A DNA stretch of 64,000 nt, from contig NZ_VCJS01000011.1 in the NCBI RefSeq assembly GCF_005893125.1, positions 1-64,000 on the forward strand, given 5' to 3'. Positions 42,083 through 50,448 of the stretch are shown here, in pieces. The stretch's first letter is position 1; each line of letters begins with the position of its first letter. Below the pieces are notes generated by a model. It saw only the letters and a program-made list of their open reading frames with translations. It searched no databases and was not told the DNA's origin. A program made the translations under genes and the position numbers. The DNA is from Nonomuraea basaltis (GTDB lineage: Bacteria > Actinomycetota > Actinomycetes > Streptosporangiales > Streptosporangiaceae).

Positions 42083-43429
42083 TCAGCTCGCGCGACCGGC
42101 TACGGCCTCCGGCGCCCGCGCGGGCCGGCCGGTGGCGGCGTCAGCCGGGCGGGCGCCCAAGGTCAGCCCCAGCGCCAGGCAGATCAGCGGGATCGCCGGG
42201 ATCACGTACCGCACGTCGTAGGCCGCCAGGAACGGCGGAGCCGCGATGAGCGCGAGCGCCGCCAGCGCGGGCAGCAGGGCGTCCCATCGCCGTCGCACCA
42301 GGGCCAGCGCCAGCGCGCCCGCCAGGGCCAGCACGAGCAGCGGGAACGGCGCGTACCCGAACCGCTGATAGGCGCGCAGCCACCCGGCGAACGGCTCGAC
42401 GACGCGCGTGGCGGCCGGCCCCGCCTCGTACGCCTCCGCGATGCCCCGCACCGACCCGCTGATCGGCCGCTCGGCCGCCGGCAGCTTGTACGGCGTCTTC
42501 TCGTCCACGGCCGTGCGCTCCCAGCGCAGCAACTGCCCGAGGTCGGTCGCGACAGCGCTCAGATAGCCGCCGGGCTGCGCGAGGATGGCCTCCCTGGCGA
42601 ACTCCCCGGCCAGCTTGTTGCGATTGGCCGTCCCCGGCACCTTGAGCAGCGGCGAGAAGCTCTCCCACAGCCAGTGGGGCGGGTAGGGGCGCTGCTCGAC
42701 GGGCATCTGGGGGCAGAGCACGGCCAGGCGCTCCGGCGGCTTGATCACGTCGCAGTCGGCGAAGCTCATGGTCCTGGACCACAGGAAGTTCCCGTCCGCC
42801 TCGGTGAGGGCGAACTTGCCCTTCTCGACCTTCGTCCAGGTGGCGTACGCGCCCAGGGGAATCACCCCGGCCACGACCAGAGCCAGCAGCGGGCGCCAGC
42901 CGTAGCGCCTGATCAGCAGGTAGGCGGCCGTCAGCAGCAGCAGCGGCAGGCCGATCGTCCTGGTGATGCCGGCCAGGCCGAGCAGCGCCCCGCCGACGGC
43001 GGCCGTGGCGGGGGTGACGCGCCACACGATGAGCGCGACGGCGGCCGTGACCAGCACGATGAAGATCGCGTCCGCCATGATCATGTGCTCGAGGAGGATG
43101 AGGAACTCGTCGTACAGCAGCGGGGTGACCAGCAGCGTGGCGCCCCAGCCGGGCAGGCCGCGCCGCCTGAGCAGCGCGTACACCCCCACCGCGAGCGCCA
43201 GCATCAGCAGGTGCTGCAGGACCGTCACCAGCGTGAGGCTGTGGGCGGGGCGGAGCACCGCCAGCAGCAGGGAGTATCCGGACGGCCGGGTCGTCCCCGG
43301 CGTCAGCTCCTCGCGCAGGAAAGCGAACGAGTCGCCGTAGAAGAGCAGCGCGGGCGGGTAGCCGAGCACGGCCAGCACGCGCAGCCCGATGGCGGGCAAC
43401 ATGGCGATGACCAGGGCGCGGTGAGCCAA
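42083..43429 (-). CDS. Polytopic membrane glycosyltransferase-like protein
   Basis: 448 aa, ATG at 43429, about eleven membrane helices. After helix 1 comes YGDSFAFLREELTPGTTRPSGYSLLL, the loop with acidic residues seen in GT-C fold, polyprenyl-phosphate-dependent glycosyltransferases; a large extracytoplasmic domain lies at residues 205-345 between helices. The GT-C fold is inferred from topology and the first-loop Asp. Possible role in wall or membrane glycosylation; donor and acceptor are not visible. It is divergent from a sigma-factor-like remnant. Confidence 0.65.
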   Translation of the reverse strand: MAHRALVIAMLPAIGLRVLAVLGYPPALLFYGDSFAFLREELTPGTTRPSGYSLLLAVLRPAHSLTLVTVLQHLLMLALAVGVYALLRRRGLPGWGATLLVTPLLYDEFLILLEHMIMADAIFIVLVTAAVALIVWRVTPATAAVGGALLGLAGITRTIGLPLLLLTAAYLLIRRYGWRPLLALVVAGVIPLGAYATWTKVEKGKFALTEADGNFLWSRTMSFADCDVIKPPERLAVLCPQMPVEQRPYPPHWLWESFSPLLKVPGTANRNKLAGEFAREAILAQPGGYLSAVATDLGQLLRWERTAVDEKTPYKLPAAERPISGSVRGIAEAYEAGPAATRVVEPFAGWLRAYQRFGYAPFPLLVLALAGALALALVRRRWDALLPALAALALIAAPPFLAAYDVRYVIPAIPLICLALGLTLGARPADAATGRPARAPEAVAGRAS

Positions 43430-43446
43430 GGCGGTTCTGCTTCCTC

Positions 43447-43659
43447 GTGTGCGGGATTCTCACCATAGCCGCTTCGGTCACGGGCGCGGATTTCGTGGCG
43501 GCGCGGGGCACCGCGTTGCTGCGGTTCGCGTACCTCACGTGCGGGTCCGACGAGGACACCGAGGACCTGCTGCGGGCCCACACCGTCCGAACCGGCCGAT
43601 CTCGGGGACCTCGGCGACGGGCTGATCGGCGTGGGGCTGAGCATCCGGTGATCAGGTAA
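43447..43659 (+). pseudogene. ECF sigma factor, N-terminal remnant
   Basis: The frame reads DFVAARGTALLRFAYLTCGS then DEDTEDLL, the beginning of sigma region 2 in SigE-like ECF factors (FVxARGxALLRxAYLLxG..xxAEDLLQ). It breaks up after about 35 residues into unrelated codons, and another frame reads ADLGDLGDGLIGVGLSIR up to a stop at about 43652. No region 4 remains. From about 43660 to 43755 is the promoter side of the monooxygenase gene. Confidence 0.5.
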
Positions 43660-43755
43660 ACCCGCCCTCCGGAGGGTACGGGGCTTGTCGGAGGCCATTT
43701 CCGAATGACATTCTGGAATTGCCCCGGTCACCCATGCGGCCCCTCCGGAGGACAC

Positions 43756-45546
43756 ATGACAGCCGTCATCGACAAAGAGGCCCTGTACCGGAAATACCGC
43801 GAGGAGCGCGACAAGCGGCTCCGCCCCGACGGCAACGACCAGTACCTGCGCCTCACCGGCCGCTTCGCGCACTACCTCGCCGACCCGTACACGCCGAGGA
43901 TGGAGCGCGAGCCGAAGGCCGACCACGTGACGGTCGCGGTCATCGGCGGCGGCTTCGCCGGACTCGTGACCGGTGCGCGGCTGAGGGAGGCCGGGGTCGG
44001 GGACGTACGCCTCATCGACAAGGCCGGCGACTTCGGCGGCACCTGGTACTGGAACCGCTACCCCGGAGCGCAGTGCGACACGGCGTCGTTCGTGTACATG
44101 CCGCTGCTCGAGGAGACCGGCCACATGCCGACCGAGAAGTACGCGCACGCGCCCGAGATCTTGGAGCACTGCCGCCGCATCGGCAAGCACTACGGCCTGT
44201 ACGACAACGCGCTGTTCCACACGGAGGTCCGGCAGCTCGAATGGGACGCGGCCCGATCGCGCTGGCACCTGTACACCGACCGGGGCGACCACTTCACCGC
44301 GCAGTTCGTCACCATGGGCGTCGGCCCGCTCCATGTGCCCAAACTCCCCGGCATCCCCGGAATCCAATCCTTCCGCGGTCATTCCTTCCACACGAGCCGC
44401 TGGGACTACGCCTACACCGGCGGCGACCCGTCGGGCGCGCCCATGGACCGGCTGGCGGACCGGCGGGTGGCCGTCATCGGCACGGGCGCGACGGCCGTAC
44501 AGTGCGTGCCCCACCTGGCGCGGGCGTGCAAGGAGCTGTACGTGTTCCAGCGCACCCCGTCGTCCGTGGACGTGCGGGACAACCGGCCGACCGACCCCGA
44601 GTGGTTCGCGCGGATCGCCACGCCGGGCTGGCAGCAGCGCTGGCTGGAGAACTTCACGGCCGTGCAGACCGGCGGCCTGGCCGAGGAGGACCTGGTGATG
44701 GACGGCTGGACCGACATCGCCCGCCGGGTCCGCGCCAAGATCAAGGAACTCGACGAGCTCACCCCGGAGAAGCTGCTGGCCGCGTTCGAGGACTCCGACT
44801 TCGAGAAGATGGAGGAGATCCGCGCCCGCGTCGACGCCGTCGTCGAGCACCGGGAGACCGCGCGGAAGCTCAAGGCGTGGTACCGCCAGCTCTGCAAACG
44901 CCCCTGCTTCCACGACGAGTACCTGCAGGCCTTCAACGTCCCCGGCACGCACCTCGTGGACACCGACGGCAAGGGCGTCGAGCGGATCACCGAGACCGGC
45001 GTCGTCGTCGCGGGCAGGGAGTACGAGGCCGACTGCGTCATCTACGCCTCCGGCTTCGAGGTCGGCACCGACTACACTCGCCGGGCCGGCTACGACCTGG
45101 CCGGGCGCGACGGGGCCAGGCTGTCGGAGCGCTGGGCGGACGGCATGCGCACGCTGCACGGCATCCACGTGCACGGCTTCCCGAACGCCTTCCTCGTCCA
45201 GCCGGCCCAGGGCGCGAACCTCATCTCCAACATCCCGCACAACCTCACCGAGGCGGGCCGGACCATCGCCGTGATCGTCAAGCACGCCCTCGACCACGGC
45301 TTCGCGGAGGTCGAGGTCACCAAGGCCGCCGAGGACGCGTGGGTCGAGCTGCTGCTGTCGGGCCCCGGCACGCTGCTGGGCTCGCCGGACTGCACGCCCG
45401 GCTACTACAACAACGAGGGCCGCCAGGATCTCGGGCTGCGGAGCTGGCTCAATGTGGGCTATCCGCAGGGCGCGATGGCGTATTTCGCCTATATCGACGA
45501 GTGGCGGTCCTCGAACGCGTTCGAAGGGCTCGAGTTCCGCCCCTGA
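43756..45546 (+). CDS. Flavin-containing Baeyer-Villiger-type monooxygenase
   Basis: 596 aa. N-terminal helical extension, FAD-binding VAVIGGGFAGLVTGARLREAGV near residue 60, GGTWYWNRYPGAQCDTASFVYM (the GGTWYWNRYPG signature of type I BVMOs), FRGHSFHTSRWDY (FxGxxxHxxxW/D fingerprint) and a second Rossmann VAVIGTGATAVQCVP for NADPH. Converts ketones to esters or lactones with O2 and NADPH. ATG at 43756 is preceded by GGAGGACAC. Nothing around it tells the substrate. Confidence 0.92.
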   Translation: MTAVIDKEALYRKYREERDKRLRPDGNDQYLRLTGRFAHYLADPYTPRMEREPKADHVTVAVIGGGFAGLVTGARLREAGVGDVRLIDKAGDFGGTWYWNRYPGAQCDTASFVYMPLLEETGHMPTEKYAHAPEILEHCRRIGKHYGLYDNALFHTEVRQLEWDAARSRWHLYTDRGDHFTAQFVTMGVGPLHVPKLPGIPGIQSFRGHSFHTSRWDYAYTGGDPSGAPMDRLADRRVAVIGTGATAVQCVPHLARACKELYVFQRTPSSVDVRDNRPTDPEWFARIATPGWQQRWLENFTAVQTGGLAEEDLVMDGWTDIARRVRAKIKELDELTPEKLLAAFEDSDFEKMEEIRARVDAVVEHRETARKLKAWYRQLCKRPCFHDEYLQAFNVPGTHLVDTDGKGVERITETGVVVAGREYEADCVIYASGFEVGTDYTRRAGYDLAGRDGARLSERWADGMRTLHGIHVHGFPNAFLVQPAQGANLISNIPHNLTEAGRTIAVIVKHALDHGFAEVEVTKAAEDAWVELLLSGPGTLLGSPDCTPGYYNNEGRQDLGLRSWLNVGYPQGAMAYFAYIDEWRSSNAFEGLEFRP

Positions 45547-45628
45547 TCGGTGGCCGGCCCTCAAAACGGCCCCAAAGGTAAACCCAGCACTACTGCCTCG
45601 CCCTCCTACCGGCGGATACGGTCACAAA

Positions 45629-46786
45629 GTGCTCAACAGGACCGCGCTGGAGGCGCTCACCCGGCGGCCGCTGCCGTTCCTCGGCTCGGCCTGGCCGTGG
45701 CGGTGCGTGGCGTACCTGCTGGCCAGCGTCGTCCCCGGCGCGGCCGTCGGGTTCGTCGCCGCGGCCACGCTGCTCGTCCCCGAGCCGCTCCGCGTCCTCA
45801 CGGGGCCGGCGGCCCTGGCGGTGTGCGTCCTGCCCGTCGCCTGGTTCGAACGATGGCGGCTGCGGCTCGTCGACGGTGTACCCCTGCCTGAGGTGCCGGA
45901 CCGGCGCAGGCGGGAGGCCGGGCTGGCGGTCATGACGCTGCTCGCGATGTGGTGGATCGACCTGCTCATGGTCGCGTTCACCGTCGCAGGACCCCTGTTG
46001 CTGGTCCTCACGCCTGTCGTCCAGCCGACAGTGACGCCGTTCGCCGGCGCCGCGGCGAGCGTGGTCGGGGTGCTGCTGGTCCCGGTCGCCGCGTACACGG
46101 TCACCGCCTGGGGCGGCGCCAGGGGCGCCATGGTCAGAGCGGTCCTGGCGCCCCAGGGGTCGGAATTGAGCGAGGTGCTGCGGTCGCGGGCGCGGCTGGT
46201 GGACGCGTTCGAGATGGAGCGCCGCAGGATCGAGCGGGACCTGCACGACGGCGCACAGCAGCGGCTGGTCGCGCTGTCGATGACGCTCGGCATGGCCAGG
46301 CTCGACCTGCCCGAGAGCTCGGATGCGAGCCGGCTGATCGGGCTGGCCCACGACGAGGCCAAGCAGGCGCTGGCCGAGCTGCGCGAGCTGATCCGCGGGG
46401 TGCACTCGCCGATCCTCACCGACCGGGGGCTGGCGGCCGCCGTACGCGACGTGGCCGGGCGCTCCCCCGTGCCGGTCGACGTCGACATCGAGGTGCCGGG
46501 GCGGCTGCCGGTGCCCGTGGAGGTCACCGCGTACTACGTGGTCAGCGAGGCACTCGCGAACCTGGCCAAGCACAGCGGGGCCACCAGGGGCGCCGTCACC
46601 GGCCGGGTCGAGCGCGGCCATCTGGTCGTCGAGGTACGAGACGACGGCGCCGGCGGCGCCGACCCGGCGAAGGGCACGGGACTGACCGGCCTGGCCGACC
46701 GGCTGTCCGTGGTGGGAGGAAGATTGTCGCTGTTCAGCCCGGTCGGCGGGCCTACCCTGGTCCGCGTGGAGATCCCGTGCGCGTAG
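45629..46786 (+). CDS. NarL-type sensor histidine kinase
   Basis: 385 aa from GTG at 45629. Four membrane helices in residues 20-170, HisKA_3 box MERRRIERDLHDGAQQRLVALSMTLGMARL with phospho-His, and a GHKL domain (YYVVSEALANLAKHSGAT, EVRDDGAGGADPAKGTGLTGLADRL). Longer in-frame starts upstream run into the monooxygenase gene and are not protein-like. It ends in the first copy of a tandemly repeated junction; the partner regulator begins in the third copy. Confidence 0.9.
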   Translation: MLNRTALEALTRRPLPFLGSAWPWRCVAYLLASVVPGAAVGFVAAATLLVPEPLRVLTGPAALAVCVLPVAWFERWRLRLVDGVPLPEVPDRRRREAGLAVMTLLAMWWIDLLMVAFTVAGPLLLVLTPVVQPTVTPFAGAAASVVGVLLVPVAAYTVTAWGGARGAMVRAVLAPQGSELSEVLRSRARLVDAFEMERRRIERDLHDGAQQRLVALSMTLGMARLDLPESSDASRLIGLAHDEAKQALAELRELIRGVHSPILTDRGLAAAVRDVAGRSPVPVDVDIEVPGRLPVPVEVTAYYVVSEALANLAKHSGATRGAVTGRVERGHLVVEVRDDGAGGADPAKGTGLTGLADRLSVVGGRLSLFSPVGGPTLVRVEIPCA

Positions 46787-46877
46787 TGTTCACGGAGACG
46801 ACCCGCGTGGAGATCCTGTGCTCATAGACGCAGTGCTCATGGAGACGACCCGTGTGGAGATCCGGTGCGCGTAGTGA
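46763..46877 (+). repeat. Tandem duplication of the kinase/regulator junction
   Basis: Three imperfect copies share GTGGAGATCC-n-GTGCGCGTAG-like sequence (46766, 46807 and 46854 onward); copies two and three also share GGAGACGACCCG before it. Copy 1 holds the kinase stop and an overlapping GTGCGCGTAGTG start, opening a 16-codon frame (46777-46827). The next unit opens a 13-codon frame (46833-46874). Copy 3 supplies the real regulator start. Confidence 0.8.
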
Positions 46878-47509
46878 TCGCTGAAGATGCCGTGCTGCTC
46901 AGGGAGGGCCTGGCCGGGCTGCTCGAACGCTTCGGCCACACCGTGGTCGCCTCGGTCGGCGACGCGCCAGGACTGCTCGCCGCCGTCGACGAGCACCGGC
47001 CCGAGGCCGTGGTGACCGACGTGCGGATGCCGCCCGGCTTCACCGACGAGGGGCTGCGGGCCGCGCTGCAGCTCCGCGCGCGATATCCCGAGCTGGCCGT
47101 GCTGGTGCTCAGCCAGTACGTCGAGCAGACGTACGCGGTCGAGCTGCTCGACTCCGGCGCCGGAGCCGGCATCGGCTACCTGCTGAAGGACCGCATCGGC
47201 GACGTGCGCGAGTTCGTCGACGCGCTCGACCGGGTGGCCGCGGGCGGCACGGTCGTGGACCCCGAAGTGGTGCGGCAGCTCCTGAGACGGCGACGCGATC
47301 CCCTGGACCGGCTCACCCCGCGCGAGCAGGAGGTGCTCGGGCTGATCGCGGAGGGACGCTCGAACGCGTCGATCGCGAAGGAGCTGTTCGTCACCGAGGC
47401 GGCCGTGGCCAAGCACATCGCGAACATCTTCGCCAAGCTCGACCTGCCGCCGGCCGCCGACGGGCACAGGAGGGTGCTGGCGGTGCTGGCGTACCTGCGC
47501 CAGGGGTGA
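46865..47509 (+). CDS. NarL/FixJ family response regulator
   Basis: 214 aa, GTG start. VVIAEDAVLLREGLAGLL, EAVVTDVRMPPGFTDEGL (phospho-Asp about residue 54, with the PPGFTDEG insertion typical of this subgroup), VLSQYVEQTYAVELLDSGAGAGIGYLLKDRIGDV, and LuxR HTH LTPREQEVLGLIAEGRSNASIAKELFVTEAAVAKHI. Works with the kinase just upstream. Its start overlaps the stop of a 13-codon frame left by the junction duplication. Confidence 0.9.
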   Translation: MRVVIAEDAVLLREGLAGLLERFGHTVVASVGDAPGLLAAVDEHRPEAVVTDVRMPPGFTDEGLRAALQLRARYPELAVLVLSQYVEQTYAVELLDSGAGAGIGYLLKDRIGDVREFVDALDRVAAGGTVVDPEVVRQLLRRRRDPLDRLTPREQEVLGLIAEGRSNASIAKELFVTEAAVAKHIANIFAKLDLPPAADGHRRVLAVLAYLRQG

Positions 47510-47941
47510 TCAGGTGATGCAGAGCTCGTTGCCCTCCGGGTCGGCGATGGTGATCCACCAGTTGGGCCCCTGGCGGCCGCGGTGCAGCACCTTCGCGCCC
47601 TTGGCGGTCAGCTTCTCGACCACGGACTCGATGTTGTCGGCGCCCACCCGGATGTCCAGGTGCACCCGGTTCTTGACCGTCTTGGGCTCGGGCACCTGCT
47701 GGAACAGCACACGTGGCGCGCGTTCGAGGCCGTCGGGGTGCCTGATGGCCGTGCCGGACTTCCACACGAGCGCGCCGCGGTGGGTGGTCGTGTCGTCGTC
47801 GGTGGCGTAGCCCTTCTCGATCATCTGGCGGATGAACGTCTCGTCCTGGGGCTCCACCTGCCATCCGAGCGCGTCGGCCCACCAGTCGGCCAGCGCGTGC
47901 GGGTCGTTCGTGTCGATGACGACCTGGAAGTCATATGCCAT
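47510..47941 (-). CDS. VOC family (glyoxalase/bleomycin-resistance-like) protein
   Basis: 143 aa. FQVVIDTNDPHALADWWADALGWQVEP and a second half VHLDIRVGADNIESVVEKLTAKGAKVL..WWITIADPEGNELCI show the paired beta-alpha-beta-beta-beta units of VOC proteins, with His and Glu metal-ligand positions (NRVHLDI, GNEL). Possible enzyme or ligand-binding protein; substrate unknown. The end touches the response regulator's stop (convergent, adjacent). Confidence 0.85.
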   Translation of the reverse strand: MAYDFQVVIDTNDPHALADWWADALGWQVEPQDETFIRQMIEKGYATDDDTTTHRGALVWKSGTAIRHPDGLERAPRVLFQQVPEPKTVKNRVHLDIRVGADNIESVVEKLTAKGAKVLHRGRQGPNWWITIADPEGNELCIT

Positions 47942-47971
47942 GTGCCGATCATAAAGTTAGGGTTCGGTGCC

Positions 47972-48769
47972 ATGAACGAGCAGTGGCAGGAGATCGGCGA
48001 CCGGGTCTATGTCCGGCGTCACGAGTCCTTCGACATGAACTCGGGCCTGATCGTGGGCGACGACGGGCACTGCCTGGTGCTCGACACGCGTACCTCACAC
48101 CGGGAGGCGGCGGACCTGATCGAGGCGGTCAGGAGGATCACCGCCGGTCCGTGGACGGTGGTCAACAGCCACTCCCACTACGATCACTACTTCGGCAACG
48201 CGCTCTTCCGTCCCGCCGAGATCTGGGGTCACATCAGGTGCGCGGAGGAGATCGAGCGGCACGGCGAGCAGCACCGCGCGAAGGTCATCGGGCGGCTGCC
48301 CGAGCGGCGCGAGGAGCTGGAGGAGGTCACGATCGTGCCCCCCGACCACACGTTCACGGTCGCGGCCAGCCTGGACATCGGCGGGCGCATCGTGCACCTG
48401 CGGCACTTCGGGCTCGGGCACACCAGCAACGACGTCGTCGTCCACGTTCCTGACGCCGGTGTGGTGTTCGCCGGTGACCTGGTGGAGGAGGGGGCGCCGC
48501 CGGCATTCGGGGACTCGTACCCGCTCGACTGGCCGGCCACCACGGCGGCGATGCTGGACGAGATGCCCGAGCAGGTGTTCGTGCCGGGGCACGGCGCGGT
48601 GGTGGACCGGGAGTTCGTGCAGGCCCAGCGGGCCGAGCTGGCCCTCGTGGCGGAGCTGGCCAGGCGGGCGCACGTGGAGGGCCTGCGCGACGTGATCAAG
48701 CTCTTCCCCTATCCCGAGGACGTGACCAGCAAGGCCATCGCCCGCGCCTTCATGCAGCTCGACGCCTGA
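47972..48769 (+). CDS. MBL-fold metallohydrolase
   Basis: 265 aa. The Zn motif is NSHSHYDHYFGN (HxHxDH), with H in RHFGLGHTSND, D in GDLVEEG, and a final GHG. N-terminus MNEQWQEIGDRVYVRRHESFDMNSGLIVGDD is the usual beta-lactamase-like start. Likely hydrolase of a small ester, thioester or lactone. It is divergent from the VOC gene with 30 bp between. Confidence 0.88.
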   Translation: MNEQWQEIGDRVYVRRHESFDMNSGLIVGDDGHCLVLDTRTSHREAADLIEAVRRITAGPWTVVNSHSHYDHYFGNALFRPAEIWGHIRCAEEIERHGEQHRAKVIGRLPERREELEEVTIVPPDHTFTVAASLDIGGRIVHLRHFGLGHTSNDVVVHVPDAGVVFAGDLVEEGAPPAFGDSYPLDWPATTAAMLDEMPEQVFVPGHGAVVDREFVQAQRAELALVAELARRAHVEGLRDVIKLFPYPEDVTSKAIARAFMQLDA

Positions 48770-48781
48770 CCCGTTGCCACG

Positions 48782-48804
48782 CTATATTGCAACTTGCAAT
48801 ATAG
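48782..48804. promoter_or_regulatory. PadR operator
   Basis: CTATATTGC-AACTT-GCAATATAG, a perfect 9-bp inverted repeat with a 5-bp spacer, 11 bp before the PadR ATG. AT-rich palindromes of this kind bind PadR-type repressors; the site overlaps the likely promoter. Confidence 0.75.
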
Positions 48805-48815
48805 AGGGAGGCATC

Positions 48816-49388
48816 ATGGCGCGACGCCACGACTTGGTCGGCCTGACCGTGCTGGCACTGCTCACGGTGCGCGCCGCCCACCCGTACGAGCTGCATCGCT
48901 TCATCATCGAGACGCACAAGGACTACATCACCGGCCTGCCGCGCAGCCTCTACCACGCGGTCGAGCGGCTGGCCGGGGACGAGCTGATCGTGCCCGCCAA
49001 GACCGACCGCGAGGGCCGCAGGCCGGAGCGCACGGTCTACGAGATCACCGAGGAGGGCCGCGAAGAGCTGGTCACCCGGCTGCGGCAGCTGCTGGAGAAA
49101 CCAGACCCCGACCGGCGCGCGTTCGTCGCGGCCGTCTCACTCATCGCCTGCATGCGGCTGCCCGACGCGCAGCGGGCGCTGCGCACCCGGGCGGCCACGA
49201 TCGAGGGCGTCCTGGCCGGGATGGACGCCCACATACGGGCCATGGCCGACAGCGGCCTGCCCGCGATCCTCATGCTCGAGGTCGGGTACGAGCAGGCGCT
49301 GCACAAGGCCGAGCTCGACTGGGTCAGAGACCTGCTCGACCGGCTCGACAAGGGGGAGCTCGACTGGGCTCCCTCGATCGAAATGTAA
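48816..49388 (+). CDS. PadR family transcriptional regulator
   Basis: 190 aa. N-terminal winged helix (LVGLTVLALLTVRAAHPYELHRFI, LPRSLYHAVERLAGDELI, RRPERTVYEITEEGREELVTRL) and a C-terminal helical dimerisation domain (residues 90-190). ATG at 48816 with GAGGGAGG upstream. An AT-rich palindrome directly before it indicates autorepression. Possible targets are the two small genes after the terminator or the MBL gene. Confidence 0.9.
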   Translation: MARRHDLVGLTVLALLTVRAAHPYELHRFIIETHKDYITGLPRSLYHAVERLAGDELIVPAKTDREGRRPERTVYEITEEGREELVTRLRQLLEKPDPDRRAFVAAVSLIACMRLPDAQRALRTRAATIEGVLAGMDAHIRAMADSGLPAILMLEVGYEQALHKAELDWVRDLLDRLDKGELDWAPSIEM

Positions 49389-49390
49389 GA

Positions 49391-49422
49391 GGCCGCCGGG
49401 GTGCGCCAACACCCCGGCGGCC
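49391..49422 (+). terminator. Terminator after padR-like gene
   Basis: GGCCGCCGGGGTG / CACCCCGGCGGCC, perfect 13-bp stem with a 6-nt loop, 2 bp past the stop. Confidence 0.7.
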
Positions 49423-49498
49423 GGACATCCGAACAAGGCGCCTGCCCTGCCCGAACTCGCATTCACAGGATAGGCGCCGCGACCAAGGGAGCTGTGCC

Positions 49499-49639
49499 AT
49501 GTCCGCAGAGATCGTCCGCCTGCTCGCGCGAATGACGGAGACGTGGAACGCCGGCGACGCCAGGGCGTACGCCGAGCTGTTCACGCCCGAGGGCTGGCGC
49601 TTCGCCTCCTTCCAGAACACCCGGGTGGGCCGGCCATGA
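49499..49639 (+). pseudogene. Truncated SnoaL/DUF4440-like protein
   Basis: 46 aa: MSAEIVRLLARMTETWNAGD, then ARAYAELFTPEGWRFASFQ. The first helix, WNAGD and the FxPEG turn are the start of NTF2-like SgcJ/EcaC or SnoaL proteins (normally about 120-140 aa). It stops after the second strand, overlapping the next start by ATGA. It may be a leftover N-terminal half. Confidence 0.5.
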
Positions 49640-49983
49640 GGAAGCGGCTCATCACCGAGGTCGCCGGGGTGATCGGCGCACCCGTCGAGCAGGTGTGGCA
49701 GGCCCTGCTGAAGGATCGGCCCGCCTACGAGATGAAGACCGAGCTCGGCGACCACACCGTGGCCTACCAGGGTGGCTGGTGGTACCGCGGCGAATGGTCG
49801 GTCACCCGCCACCCCGAGGGCGCACGCGTGGACCATCGCGTCTACAGCGTGGCCGGCCCGTACTGGGCCGTGGCGCTGGCCAACAACCTGTTCATCGGCT
49901 TCGGCGAGCGCACGCGCGAATCGTTCGCCAAGGGCATCGCCCGCATCGCGAACCAGTTGGGCTGCTCCGCGCGGCTCACCTAG
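49636..49983 (+). CDS. SRPBCC-like protein
   Basis: 115 aa, ATG overlapping the previous stop. ITEVAGVIGAPVEQVWQALLKDRPAY is the first strand and helix of an SRPBCC domain, followed by HTVAYQGGWWYRGEWSVTRHPEGARVDHRVYSV and the C-terminal helix FGERTRESFAKGIARIANQL. Shorter than most family members (about 140-150), and the middle strands are few. A function in ligand binding is possible. The context gives no clue. Confidence 0.6.
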   Translation: MRKRLITEVAGVIGAPVEQVWQALLKDRPAYEMKTELGDHTVAYQGGWWYRGEWSVTRHPEGARVDHRVYSVAGPYWAVALANNLFIGFGERTRESFAKGIARIANQLGCSARLT

Positions 49984-50022
49984 GGTCAGTGCCCGAGCGC
50001 AGCACGACGTACGCCCTGCAGA

Positions 50023-50400
50023 TCAGGCGAGCCTGATCTTCCCCTTCGAGACCTTGATCTTCTTGCGGGCGAGCGGCCGCTTGGCGGGGCCGTTCACCAC
50101 CGCCCCGGTCGAGGCGCTGAACTTGCTGCCGTGGCACGGGCAGTTGATCGTGCCACGGCTCACACTCGCCACCGCGCAGCCCTGATGGGTGCAGATGGCG
50201 CTGAAGCACCGGTAGACACCCTTCTTCGGATGGGTGATCACGTACTTGCCCTTGATGACCCGGCCGCCGCCGAGCGGGATGCTCTTGGTCGTGGCCAGCA
50301 GAGGGCCGGCCGCCTCCGCTTCCGCCTGGCCGGGCCACAGGAAGACCACTCCCGCGCTCGCGGTACCACCTCGGACGATCAATGCACGGCGTGTGAGCAT
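50023..50400 (-). CDS. Rieske [2Fe-2S] protein with Tat-like signal
   Basis: 125 aa from ATG at 50400. N-terminus LTRRALIVRGGTASAGVVFLW resembles a Tat signal peptide (twin Arg before a hydrophobic stretch). The Rieske box pair CTHQGCAV and CPCHGSKF supplies two Cys and two His for the cluster. The C-terminus is Lys-rich. Probably an exported or membrane-bound electron carrier. It is followed by the histidine kinase gene upstream on the same strand, with 49 bp between. Confidence 0.88.
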   Translation of the reverse strand: MLTRRALIVRGGTASAGVVFLWPGQAEAEAAGPLLATTKSIPLGGGRVIKGKYVITHPKKGVYRCFSAICTHQGCAVASVSRGTINCPCHGSKFSASTGAVVNGPAKRPLARKKIKVSKGKIRLA

Positions 50401-50448
50401 AGTTGCCTCCTTCAACCAATCCTCACGTATGGAGATCACGGATTGGGT

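Noticed and set aside
42141-43583. 480-codon minus-strand frame overlapping the GT-like membrane protein
   Set aside because: Shifted shadow of the 448-aa membrane protein; lacks hydrophobic segments.
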